From Balanoglossus misakiensis (lineage: Eukaryota; Hemichordata), in assembly GCA_040954595.2 (NCBI GenBank), contig CM082590.2:1736001-1800000 (forward strand): DNA of 64,000 bases, given 5' to 3'. Of this stretch, positions 38,482 through 50,600 are shown in pieces. The stretch's first letter is position 1; every line of letters starts with the position of its first letter. The notes below the pieces were generated by a model. The model saw only the letters and a list, made by a program, of their open reading frames with translations, was not told where the DNA came from and made no database searches. The position numbers were made by a program, and so were the translations under genes.

Positions 38482-39029
38482 TGTCACGATTGAGTTTTAA
38501 CGATCATAGATCTTGTTTATGATTAAGTAAGAAGTCATTCACTTGTATGGTTTTAGTCCAGTATTGACATAGGTACTTGACCCAGAGTAAACAAGATTGT
38601 GTAATTGATACATGTAAGAACGAGATAGAGATATCACGCGCTAAGTTCATGTTTAAGAAATATTAAGATGACGTGTTACTTTTATGACTTAATACTTGAC
38701 TAACGTATTAATAAGGTGTGGTGAAATTTGAGATCACACTATTATAACGGGAGATCCGTGATGAGAGTCAACGAGCATGGATCGAGTCGTGTAATTCTTA
38801 CGTGTGACCAGTAATAAACCAGAACTTTGTGTTACTCGGAAAACTTGTTGCAAGTCTCTGTCTACGAAAGGTTTACGATCTGCCGGGTACCTCTCTCGGA
38901 CTTTATGAATATGTTAGGTGGAGAAGGAGATGGAGAGAATGTACGCCTTCAGCCTTCGGACGTGGTTGATTCCCCACAGAAGCGTCCAGGAGGTGAGCGT
39001 CCGAAGGACGGCGGGCGGGCGTAATAACA
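38482..39029 (+). repeat. 5' LTR of the mini-element
   Basis: 548 bp with TG...CA ends. Contains ctattataacggg (TATA-like) and AATAAA in gtaataaacc near 38811. It differs from the 3' LTR mainly by a small GGGCGGGC expansion just before its end and a few substitutions. Confidence 0.92.
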
Positions 39030-39099
39030 TGGTGTTAGAATCCGGGTAGGCAGAGATGTTGCAACTGATTCCTGAACCGAGAAGTAAGAAGAGAAAAAG
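39030..39099 (+). other. 70-bp internal domain: primer-binding site and polypurine tract only
   Basis: Begins TGGTGTTAGAATCCGGG, the position and TGG start expected for a tRNA primer-binding site (the tRNA was not identified with confidence). It ends in an 18-base purine-rich tract. Nothing else fits between. Confidence 0.75.
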
Positions 39100-39638
39100 T
39101 GTCACGATTGAGTTTTAACGATCATAGATCTTGTTTATGATTAAGTAAGAAGTCATTCACTTGTATGGTTTTAGTCCAGTATTGACATAGGTACTTGACC
39201 CAGAGTAAACAAGATTGTGTAATTGATACATGTCAGAAGGAGATAGAGATATCACGCGCTAAGTTCATGTTTAAGAAATATTAAGATGACGTGTTCCTTT
39301 TATGACTTAATACTTGACTAACGTATTAATAAGGTGTGGTGAAATTTGGGATCACACGTTTATAACCGGAGATCCGTGATGGGAGTCAACGAGCATGGAT
39401 CGAGTCGTGTAATTCTTACGTGTGACCAGTAATAAACCAGAACTTTGTGTTACTCGGAAAACTTGTTGTAAGTCTCTGTCTACGAAAGGTTTACGATCTG
39501 CCGGGTACCTCTCTCGGACTTTATGAATATGTTGGGTGGAGAAGGAGATGGAGAGAATGTACGCCGTCACCCTTCGGACGTGGCTGATTCCCCACAGAAG
39601 CGTCCGAAGGAGGTGAGCGTCCGAAGGACGGAATAACA
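39100..39638 (+). repeat. 3' LTR of the mini-element
   Basis: 539 bp, nearly identical to the 5' LTR. The TG start follows the purine tract and the CA end is followed by the GGGT target duplication. Confidence 0.92.
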
Positions 39639-39641
39639 GGG

Positions 39642-39969
39642 TCATGGGAACGTCGGATGTATTCCCTTAAAAACATAGCAAAATGTAACAATGTAGCGTT
39701 GGTTAATAGCTAGCTCCCTAACTTTCCAGTAAAAGAACACACGATTTGCAGAACTGTGAAACCCTGTTTGTATTTCGATTTTTGAAAATAGAAAAACGAA
39801 ATACAATATCAACACCCAAATACCAACTTGTAGATTCACTCGACATTTTAGAAAGTGAATACGTTATAGTGATTCGGTATTCGAAACAGACGGAAACAAC
39901 GTCAAATAAGGAATCGGTTGGTCTGAATTACAGATAGGCGTTTCACTTGGCCGCAATTAGCCACGGACC
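39642..39969 (-). repeat. Right terminal inverted repeat
   Basis: Inverted partner of 29578-29906. The outer 200 bp differ by only a handful of bases. It probably carried the promoter of the RING-like gene, now pushed more than 1 kb away by the mini-LTR element, which could affect its expression. Confidence 0.95.
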
Positions 39970-42900
39970 CTATAGACACATCATGTACATGGGCATGAAT
40001 GCAAGAATGGACACAGATCATTTATGAAGTCAATGTGAACAACTTTACTTGAAGTCAGTACATTGTAAACAGAATACCACAGTTGTAATAATTTGTCTGG
40101 TCACAATATGTCTACAGACACGTCATGTACATGGACATGAATGCAAGAATGGACACAGATCATTTATGAAGTCAATGTGAACAACATTACTTGAAGTCAG
40201 TACATTGTAAACAGAAGGCCAGAGTTGTCATAATTTGTCTGATCACAATATGTCTATAGACACATCACGTACATGGACATGAATGCAAGAATGGACACAG
40301 ATCATTTATGAAGTCAATGTGAACAACTTTACTTGAAGTCAGTACATTGTAAACAGAATACCACAGTTGTAATAATTTGTCTGGTCACAATATGTCTATA
40401 GACACATCATGTACATGGACATGAATGCAAGAATTGACCCAGATCATTTATAAAGTCAATATGAACAACTTTATTTGATGTCAGTACATTGTAAACAGAA
40501 TACCAGAGTTGTAATAATTTGTCTGGTCACAATATGTCTATAGACACATCATGTACATGGACATGAATGCAAGAATGGACACAGATCATTTATGAAGTCA
40601 ATATGAACAACTTTACTTGAAGTCAGTACATTGTAAACAGAAGACCAGAGTTGTCATAATTTGTCTGATTACAATATGTCTATAGACACATCACGTACAT
40701 GGACATGAATGCAAGAATGGACACAAATCATTTATGAAGTCAATGTGAACAACTTTACTTGAAGTCAGTACATTGTAAACAGAATACCAGAGTTGTAATA
40801 ATTTGTCTGGTCACAATATGTCTATAGACACATCATGTACATGGACATGAATGCAGAATGGACCCAGATCATTTATGAAGTCAATATGAACAACTTTATT
40901 TGATGTCAGTACATTGTTAACAGAATACCACAGTTGTAATAATTTGTCAGGTCACAATATGTCTATAGACACATCATGTACATAGGCATGAATGCAAGAA
41001 TGGACACAGATCATTTATGAAGTCAATGTGAACAACTTTACTTGAAGTCAGTACATTGTAAACAGAATACCACAGTTGTAATAATTTGTCTGGTCACAAT
41101 ATGTCTACAGACACGTCATGTACATGGACATGAATGCAAGAATGGACACAGATCATTTATGAAGTCAATGTGAACAACATTACTTGAAGTCAGTACATTG
41201 TAAACAGAAGGCCAGAGTTGTCATAATTTGTCTGATCACAATATGTCTATAGACACATCACGTACATGGACATGAATGCAAGAATGGACACAAATAATTT
41301 ATGAAGTCAATGTGAACAACTTTACTTGAAGTCAGTACATTGTAAACAGAATACCACAGTTGTAATAATTTGTCAGGTCACAATATGTCTATAGACACAT
41401 CATGTACCAGTACATGGACATGAATGCAAGAATGGACACAGATCATTTATGAAGTCAATGTGAACAACTTTACTTGAAGTCAGTACATTGTAAACAGAAT
41501 ACCACAGTTGTAATAATTTGTCTGGTCACAATATGTCTATAGACACATCATGTACATGGACATGAATGCAAGAATTGACCCAGATCATTTATAAAGTCAA
41601 TATGAACAACTTTATTTGATGTCAGTACATTGTAAACAGAATACCAGAGTTGTAATAATTTGTCTGGTCACAATATGTCTATAGACACATCATGTACATG
41701 GACATGAATGCAAGAATGGACACAGATCATTTATGAAGTCAATATGAACAACTTTACTTGAAGTCAGTACATTGTAAACAGAAGACCAGAGTTGTCATAA
41801 TTTGTCTGATCACAATATGTCTATAGACACATCACGTACATGGACATGAATGCAAGAATGGACACAAATCATTTATGAAGTCAATGTGAACAACTTTACT
41901 TGAAGTCAGTACATTGTAAACAGAATACCACAGTTGTAATAATTTGTCTGGTCACAATATGTCTATAGACACATCATGTACATGGACATGAATGCAAGAA
42001 TGGACACAGATCATTTATGAAGTCAATGTGAACAACTTTACTTGAAGTCAGTACATTGTAAACAGAATACCACAGTTGTAATAATTTGTCTGGTCACAAT
42101 ATGTATACAGACACGTCATGTACATGGACATGAATGCAAGAATGGACACAGATCATTTATGAAGTCAATGTGAACAACATTACTTGAAGTCAGTACATTG
42201 TAAACAGAAGGCCAGAGTTGTCATAATTTGTCTGATCACAATATGTCTATAGACACATCACGTACATGGACATGAATGCAAGAATGGACACAAATAATTT
42301 ATGAAGTCAATGTGAACAACTTTACTTGAAGTCAGTACATTGTAAACAGAATACCACAGTTGTAATAATTTGTCAGGTCACAATATGTCTATAGACACAT
42401 CATGTACCAGTACATGGACATGAATGCAAGAATGGACACAGATCATTTATGAAGTCAATGTGAACAACTTTACTTGAAGTCAGTACATTGTAAACAGAAT
42501 ACCACAGTTGTAATAATTTGTCTGGTCACAATATGTCTATAGACACATCATGTACATGGACATGAATGCAAGAATTGACCCAGATCATTTATAAAGTCAA
42601 TATGAACAACTTTATTTGATGTCAGTACATTGTAAACAGAATACCAGAGTTGTAATAATTTGTCTGGTCACAATATGTCTATAGACACATCATGTACATG
42701 GACATGAATGCAAGAATGGACACAGATCATTTATGAAGTCAATATGAACAACTTTACTTGAAGTCAGTACATTGTAAACAGAAGACCAGAGTTGTCATAA
42801 TTTGTCTGATCACAATATGTCTATAGACACATCACGTACATGGACATGAATGCAAGAATGGACACAAATCATTTATGAAGTCAATGTGAACAACTTTACT

Positions 42901-45900
42901 TGAAGTCAGTACATTGTAAACAGAATACCAGAGTTGTAATAATTTGTCTGGTCACAATATGTCTATAGACACATCATGTACATGGACATGAATGCATAAT
43001 GGACCCAGATCATTTATGAAGTCAATATGAACAACTTTATTTGATGTCAGTGCATTGTTAACAGAATACCACAGTTGTAATAATGTGTCAGGTCACAATA
43101 TGTCTATAGACACATCATGTACATAGGCATGAATGCAAGAATGGACACAGATCATTTATGAAGTCAATGTGAACAACTTTACTTGAAGTCAGTACATTGT
43201 AAACAGAATACCACAGTTGTAATAATTTGTCTGGACACAATATGTCTATAGACACATCACGTACATGGACATGAATGCAAGAAGGGACACAGATTATTTA
43301 TGAAGTCAATGTGAACAACTTTACTTGAAGTCAGTACATTGTAAACAGAATACCACAGTTGTAATAATTTGTCTGCTCACAATATGTCTATAGACACATC
43401 ATGTACATGGACATGAATGCAAGAATGGACACAGATCATTTATGAAGTCAATATGAACAACATTACTTGAAGTCAGTACATTGTAAACAGAAGACCAGAG
43501 TTGTCATAATTTGTCTGATCACAATATGTCTATAGACACATCACGTACATGGACATGAATGCAAGAATGGACACAAATCATTTATGAAGTCAATGTGAAC
43601 AACTTTACTTGAAGTCAGTACATTGTAAACAGAATACCAGAGTTGTAATAATTTGTCTGGTCACAATATGTCTATAGACACATCATGTACATGGACATGA
43701 ATGCAGAATGGACCCAGATCATTTATGAAGTCAATGTGAACAACTTTACTTGAAGTCAGTACATTTTAAACAGAATACCACAGTTGTAATAATTTGTCTG
43801 CTCACAATATGTCTATAGACACATCATGTACATGGACATGAATGCAAGAATGGACACAGATCATTTATGAAGTCAATATGAACAACATTACTTGAAGTCA
43901 GTACATTGTAAACAGAAGACCAGAGTTGTCATAATTTGTCTGATCACAATATGTCTATAGACACATCACGTACATGGACATGAATGCAAGAATGGACACA
44001 AATCATTTATGAAGTCAATGTGAACAACTTTACTTGAAGTCAGTACATTGTAAACAGAATACCAGAGTTGTAATAATTTGTCTGGTCACAATATGTCTAT
44101 AGACACATCATGTACATGGACATGAATGCAGAATGGACCCAGATCATTTATGAAGTCAATATGAACTACTTTATTTGATGTCAGTACATTGTTAACAGAA
44201 TACCACAGTTGTAATAATTTGTCAGGTCACAATATGTCTATAGACACATCATGTACATAGGCATGAATGCAAGAATGGACACAGATCATTTATGAAGTCA
44301 ATGTGAACAACTTTACTTGAAGTCAGTACATTGTAAACAGAATACCACAGTTGTAATAATTTGTCTGGACACAATATGTCTATAGACACATCACGTACAT
44401 GGACATGAATGCAAGAATGGACACAGATCATTTATGAAGTCAATGTGAACAACTTTACTTGAAGTCAGTACATTGTAAACAGAATACCACAGTTGTAATA
44501 ATTTGTCTGCTCACAATATGTCTATAGACACATCATGTACATGGACATGAATGCAAGAATGGACACAAATCATTTATGAAGTCAATGTGAACAACTTTAC
44601 TTGAAGTCAGTACATTGTAAACAGAATACCAGAGTTGTAATAATTTGTCTGGTCACAATATGTCTATAGACACATCATGTACATGGACATGAATGCATAA
44701 TGGACCCAGATCATTTATGAAGTCAATATGAACAACTTTATTTGATGTCAGTGCATTGTTAACAGAATACCACAGTTGTAATAATGTGTCAGGTCACAAT
44801 ATGTCTATAGACACATCATGTACATAGGCATGAATGCAAGAATGGACACAGATCATTTATGAAGTCAATGTGAACAACTTTACTTGAAGTCAGTACATTG
44901 TAAACAGAATACCACAGTTGTAATAATTTGTCTGGACACAATATGTCTATAGACACATCACGTACATGGACATGAATGCAAGAAGGGACACAGATTATTT
45001 ATGAAGTCAATGTGAACAACTTTACTTGAAGTCAGTACATTGTAAACAGAATACCACAGTTGTAATAATTTGTCTGCTCACAATATGTCTATAGACACAT
45101 CATGTACATGGACATGAATGCAAGAATGGACACAGATCATTTATGAAGTCAATATGAACAACATTACTTGAAGTCAGTACATTGTAAACAGAAGACCAGA
45201 GTTGTCATAATTTGTCTGATCACAATATGTCTATAGACACATCACGTACATGGACATGAATGCAAGAATGGACACAAATCATTTATGAAGTCAATGTGAA
45301 CAACTTTACTTGAAGTCAGTACATTGTAAACAGAATACCAGAGTTGTAATAATTTGTCTGGTCACAATATGTCTATAGACACATCATGTACATGGACATG
45401 AATGCAGAATGGACCCAGATCATTTATGAAGTCAATGTGAACAACTTTACTTGAAGTCAGTACATTTTAAACAGAATACCACAGTTGTAATAATTTGTCT
45501 GCTCACAATATGTCTATAGACACATCATGTACATGGACATGAATGCAAGAATGGACACAGATCATTTATGAAGTCAATATGAACAACATTACTTGAAGTC
45601 AGTACATTGTAAACAGAAGACCAGAGTTGTCATAATTTGTCTGATCACAATATGTCTATAGACACATCACGTACATGGACATGAATGCAAGAATGGACAC
45701 AAATCATTTATGAAGTCAATGTGAACAACTTTACTTGAAGTCAGTACATTGTAAACAGAATACCAGAGTTGTAATAATTTGTCTGGTCACAATATGTCTA
45801 TAGACACATCATGTACATGGACATGAATGCAGAATGGACCCAGATCATTTATGAAGTCAATATGAACTACTTTATTTGATGTCAGTACATTGTTAACAGA

Positions 45901-47147
45901 ATACCACAGTTGTAATAATTTGTCAGGTCACAATATGTCTATAGACACATCATGTACATAGGCATGAATGCAAGAATGGACACAGATCATTTATGAAGTC
46001 AATGTGAACAACTTTACTTGAAGTCAGTACATTGTAAACAGAATACCACAGTTGTAATAATTTGTCTGGACACAATATGTCTATAGACACATCACGTACA
46101 TGGACATGAATGCAAGAATGGACACAGATCATTTATGAAGTCAATGTGAACAACTTTACTTGAAGTCAGTACATTGTAAACAGAATACCACAGTTGTAAT
46201 AATTTGTCTGCTCACAATATGTCTATAGACACATCATGTACATGGACATGAATGCAAGAATGGACACAGATCATTTATGAAGTCAATGTGAACAACTTTA
46301 CTTGAAGTCAGTACATTGTAAACAGAAGGCCAGAGTTGTCATAATTTGTCTGATCACAATATGTCTGTAGACATATCACGTATATGGACATGAATGCAAG
46401 AATGGACACAAATAATTTATGAAGTCAATGTGAACAAGTTTACTTGAAGTCAGTACATTGTAAACAGAATACCACAGTTGTAATAATTTGTCTGGTCACA
46501 ATATGTCTATAGACACATCATGTACCGGTACATGGACATGAATGCAAGAATGGACACAGATCATTTATGAAGTCAATGTGAACAACTTTACTTGAAGTCA
46601 GTACATTGTAAACAGAATACCACAGTTGTAATAATTTGTCTGGTCACAATATGTCTATAGACACATCATGTACATGGACATGAATGCAAGAATTGACCCA
46701 GATCATTTATGAAGTCAATATGAACAACTTTATTTGATGTCAGTATATTGTAAACAGAATACCAGAGTTGTAATAATTTGTCTGGTCACAATATGTCTAT
46801 AGACACATCATGTACATGGACATGAATGCAAGAATTGACCCAGATCATTTATGAAGTCAATGTGAACAACTTTACTTGAAGTCAGTACATTGTAAACAGA
46901 ATACCAGAGTTGTAATAATTTGTCTGGTCACAATTTGTCTATAGACACATCATGTACATGGACATGAATGCAAGAATGGACCCAGATCATTTATGAAGTC
47001 AATGTGAACAACTTTACTTGAATTCAGTACATTGTAAACAGAATACCAGAGTTGTAATAATTTGTCTGATCACAATATGTCTATAGACACATCACGTACA
47101 TGGACATGAATGCAAGAATGGTCACAGCTTATTCGTAAAGACAATAT
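39970..47147. repeat. 142-bp satellite array, block 3 and array end
   Basis: About 50 monomers, resuming at ctatagacacatc. Higher-order order is strong: tgt(c/a)tacagacacgtcatg recurs near 40108, 41101 and 42101, and aatgcataat at 42991 and 44692. GTACCAGTAC variants occur at 41404 and 42404 and GTACCGGTAC at 46522. The last monomer loses similarity gradually (ggtcacagcttattcgtaaag against ggacacagatcatttatgaag), so the edge is at about 47122-47147. Confidence 0.97.
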
Positions 47148-48479
47148 CTTGTCAAACGAACCCCAAAACAAATTCTTAGCAAGTCCATAAGGAAGCTTCC
47201 TTTATTGCGAAATATCTACTCAGAAATTTCATAAACACAATAGCTAACATTCTATATTCAGTTTTTTTCAGTTGATTGGTTAGGTCATTATTTTTGGCAG
47301 ATTTTTATGAGCGATGAAAGATTTCTTTGAATTAATTACTTTTGTATGTTAACCAGAAAAATGGCTAATGTGGAAGACAGTTTTCTAAAGAAAATACTGA
47401 AAATGAGTGTAGAATAATGTCCGTAGAATGGTATTGCTTTCCAAGGCATTTTGTTAAGCAGTACACATACAATATGTTTGCACAAGTACAGTATTCAATC
47501 TTCTCTTCATAAAATCTGTTCTGTTCGCATGATAGCAACTCATCAACAATTGGGAAAATGATTAAAGACCTTTTTAACAGGGAAAGTATTCTACTTTAAT
47601 GTTTTCTACTTTCACTTCATAACAGGTGATGGGAAGTCCACCAAATGTTCACAATATCACTCTTACCAAAACTCTGAGAATTTTTATATGTAAGTATAAT
47701 TGTCACAATTTAAACAAACTAAAAATGATCTTGAAAAATGTGATCGGAAACTGAGGGATTTCAAAGAGAGATTTCTAAGTTTTTTTCCAACATGAAGAAA
47801 CAACAGTCAGAAGAATTTTGCTTCTTCACTCAGCACTGAATGTCTGTGGCTGTTTATTGAAGTGTTATGTATGCAAAGTTGAGAGATTGGGGCATAGACG
47901 CCATTTTTTTATCTTAGCCATGGGAAGGGTGAAGATTATTGACTAATTGTAGCGTGAAGGTGTAATGTTTTTATTCTATACATAGATTGGTACATAGATA
48001 CATAGATACATACATACATACATACATACATACATACATACATACATACAGACATACATACACACAACATAAAAGGTGCTAATTAAACAAGCCATACCAA
48101 TATCTTGTATTTTTTTTACTTTTATCAAAATGTATGATTGATGCTCTTTGGATGAAGATATTATTAAAACTTTAATGCTGAAATATTCATCTGTTGTAAA
48201 CATATTCCTACGCCTAGTAGTTCATTGGACAGATTCATGAAAAATTTCAAAATACATTTTTGGCATCAAAAACTCATAACTCATATTTAAGATTGTGTAT
48301 TACACGGCAAACTGCCCAGAGGGGCAAATGAAAAAAAAAAATATTGAATTGAATTTTTTTATGATTTCTGGGATGAGTATACCTTCTACAATGCATTGAA
48401 AAAAAAGTACGTTTGGCAATAGAAAAAATGCTGTAAACATACAGTGGGTGAAAATAACTGGGTCACATACCAAAATCTT
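47148..48479. other. AT-rich unique sequence flanking the satellite, no gene seen
   Basis: No frame with recognisable domains on either strand. It includes the tetranucleotide array described separately. The short frames are rich in Phe/Ile and look like chance readings of AT-rich DNA. Confidence 0.5.
47991..48066. repeat. (TACA)n / (TAGA) microsatellite
   Basis: Imperfect tetranucleotide run (tacatagata then catacatacata...) of about 75 bp. It makes a YVCM-type minus-strand reading that is not a gene. Confidence 0.95.
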
Positions 48480-49060
48480 TAACCCCCCTGAAATCGAATG
48501 GTTTTTCACACCTCAATTTTTTTCTTAAAGTAATTGAAGTTTATAATAGTATATCGCTGCAAAAAAGAATGAATACTGAAAAAAATGACAAGTCAATACA
48601 ATTATTGGTAGGATTGGTAAAACAAGAAAAGTGGCGGGGGTGGGTGTGGCAGGGGTTGTCCCCCTCCCAGATAAGACTTTTTTTTTAAAATAACGGGCTG
48701 AAAGTTGCATTTTAATGAACTCAAAAGCAAATTAACTCAATATTGGGGAGGACCAATTTTACATTATCCACTCAACTCAAAGTACGCATCGGTGTGGTGG
48801 GGTGGCAAGTAGTCTGCCCTTGTACACTAGACAAACCAGGCAATAAATGAAATTTGGCGAAGAATGAAGGGGGTTGGTTGTCCCTTTCCACATTATAAAA
48901 TTTTGTAAAATAAAGGGCGCAAAACTGCAATTTGGTGGACTCAAAGCAAAAGTTTTGTGGCAAAAGTATGTGACCCCTCTAAACGTTTTTAAAACTTTCT
49001 GACTTCAAAATTTGAGTGACCCCCCCCCCCTGGATTTTGCCGCCCCCCCCCCCCCCGCCG
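48480..49060. repeat. Dispersed repeat copy, orientation 1
   Basis: Its phrases recur reverse-complemented at 52340-52780: aagcaaattaactcaat, gggctgaaagttgcatttta, aaataaagggcgc and aaaccaggcaataaatg have inverted counterparts there, in collinear order. The end is marked by long C runs (49021-49056). No coding potential was recognised, so this is probably an old interspersed element of unknown class. Confidence 0.7.
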
Positions 49061-49394
49061 TAAAAACTGAATGTTCCCTTAGCCATAAACGCGCCTTCAT
49101 TAATAAATTTGAAGAATAAGAGATCCTCTCCGTAGATAGGCCTTATTGGGGGTCAAAACTACCGAAAGAAGACCCTGCCATAACTCCCCTTTTAAACCAA
49201 CTAATTCACACCGGGTTAGGTTTATTTCTTTCATATTTGAATGAGAATTAAAATGCCGCAGGAAATTCTGCTGGCGTCCTTACGATACGAGATCGAGATC
49301 TTTCAAAAGTTCCACAGAATATACCCCAGGAGGGCGCTGTTGCTGACCTTCGACCCGTTGCCTTTGACCCGTTTAGTGTCTTTGTTGTAAACAC

Positions 49395-49640
49395 ATGTGT
49401 GACATGCAGGCTAGCGAATCTGCCAGTTTTTTCTGTCGTCAACTCCAATGTCGCCGTTTCTATGGACGTTACTTAGCCAGTGTTCGTTACACATCCAGGA
49501 CGGTGTCATATTTCTCTGAAAGAATAGCGGAAAAGTCCGAAAAGTGCGAAGCCAAGGAGCGAGTAACCAGCTGTTTTCTGCAAGTCATGGGTTCAAGCCC
49601 CCCCACACTGTCCACCATTCCTATATACAGATTTGGCGGA
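49395..49640 (+). CDS. Possible first exon, unknown protein
   Basis: The open frame from the ATG at 49395 reaches a donor-like GTGAGT at 49641, giving about 82 residues rich in Ser, Arg and Cys. It is preceded by GC-richer sequence, unusual for this stretch. Continuing the frame to 49856 reads into AT-rich DNA and looks less protein-like. No domain was recognised and no second exon found. The stretch gggttcaagcccccc resembles a tRNA B box, so a SINE remnant is an alternative. Confidence 0.22.
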
Positions 49641-50600
49641 GTGAGTATTGAAACATTACAGTATTTAGTGTGTTTTAAGATTTCACAGATAGTTTTCACG
49701 ACTAAATGTGTGGGTAGAATCACATTCGTCGAAATAACACTGCTGAAGTCCCCTGATTCAGTCCGAAATCAAGGTAAGCTTGAGACATGGACGTTCGACA
49801 ATCAGTTTCCTCTGTTGATTTCGCCCTATCGCAACTCAGTAACTGGGGCCGAGTGATGCTCCATACATTAAAGTTCATGACTATTGACACCAATTGCAAA
49901 ATATCAATGTCAAGGCGTGCTTTCAGAGAATATTCAACCAGAAAACCAACAACAATTGATGACCTCAAGTGACCTTTACTGGTTGAATCAGGCGACCACT
50001 GCAGTGTGATTCCAACGTTTGTGGGTAGAACATAGGGAGCTCTTCCTCCTTGTTTGTAGTGTATGTGTGTCTTTGTTTAATATAAAAATGTGTGACAAAA
50101 ATATGTATGTTTACAAATATGGTCATGATTGTTTGTTTGTTGAGAGGTTAAGGGGATTAACCCTTTCTGTGGAATATACCCACAAAGGTGAACGAATTTG
50201 TAAACAAACATATTTTTCACAGAGTTATTTTATTATATCCGCATTGCATCCAGCGTGATCGCAGAAAACATCACCAATAATCCAAAATTGGAGTTGATGG
50301 CTTTATTTGGGACTATCATTATTTGGTTATAGTCCATGGGCCAGAGACCGACAAACTCTCCCCCCCCCCCCCCGCCCCCGGCACCCAAGGAGTTTTTTTG
50401 CAGACATATATTTGGGAAAGCCTGTTTATCCAGCTGTCAGAATGAGGTTGTTTGCACTCAAATTAATGATTGGTGTGGCTGTGAGGAGCGGTTGTCATAG
50501 TAATGACAGCATAATTTTAGGGGTATTCATACAGTTAAAAAATAAAATATTTCAGGATCTGAGAAAGCTAGAGATAAAATTCAAACATTCAGTATGGGGA
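49641..50600. other. Unassigned intergenic or intronic sequence
   Basis: Contains an inverted pair, aaatatgtatgtttacaaat near 50100 against atttgtaaacaaacatattt near 50190-50220, a likely hairpin element, and a poly(C) run near 50360. No convincing gene. Confidence 0.45.

Larger units (their letters stand above)
38482..39638 (+). mobile_element. LTR mini-retrotransposon (TRIM-like)
   Basis: Two direct LTRs of 548 and 539 bp, both TGTCACG...AATAACA, enclose only 70 bp. A primer-binding-site-like TGGTGTTAGAATCCGGG begins directly after LTR1, and a purine tract (aagtaagaagagaaaaag) directly precedes LTR2. GGGT flanks the element on both sides (38478-38481 and 39639-39642), a 4-bp target duplication. 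There is no coding capacity, so it must have moved with proteins supplied by a full-length relative. It sits inside the right arm of the transposon and is therefore younger than that transposon. Confidence 0.9.
29578..39969. mobile_element. 10.4-kb two-gene DNA transposon with long TIRs (integrase-like DDE + RING-like protein)
   Basis: The ends are inverted copies of GGTCCGTGGCTAATTGCGGC and similarity continues about 330 bp inward. The flanking satellite shows ctatag at both sides (29572-29577 and 39970-39975), a 6-bp target-site duplication; if the terminal G/C is counted with the element, the duplication is TATA (4 bp). Inside are a plus-strand DDE integrase-like gene (30485-32224) and a minus-strand RING-like gene (35490-38084), tail to tail, each starting near its own TIR. 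A mini LTR element interrupts the right arm; without it the transposon is about 9.2 kb. An rve-type integrase in a TIR element points to the eukaryotic IS3-like (IS3EU) or Ginger-like groups, but I cannot decide which. Polinton hallmark genes are not seen. Confidence 0.85.

Noticed and set aside
38827-39024. Short frames inside the LTRs
   Set aside because: They span LTR regulatory sequence, are not conserved as frames between the two LTRs and show no domain.
29578-39969. ProtoRAG (RAG1/RAG2-like) transposon
   Set aside because: A RING-like domain next to a transposase suggested it, but the RING-like protein is separate from the DDE protein, the DDE core is of integrase (rve) type, and the TIR starts and duplication length differ.
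29578-39969. Polinton/Maverick or virus-like element
   Set aside because: Long TIRs and an integrase fit, but no DNA polymerase B, packaging ATPase, protease or capsid frame is present and the element is shorter.
4632-46132. Many nearly identical 60-residue minus-strand frames (MICVHSCIHVHV...)
   Set aside because: They are translations of satellite monomers in which ggtcacaat is ggacacaat, removing a stop. No start context, variation pattern or independent evidence supports a peptide gene.
1-47147. CRISPR array
   Set aside because: The repeats are direct tandem monomers without unique spacers, and the surroundings are clearly eukaryotic.
49560-49620. tRNA gene
   Set aside because: Only a B-box-like phrase is convincing; a complete cloverleaf with A box and acceptor stem could not be drawn.
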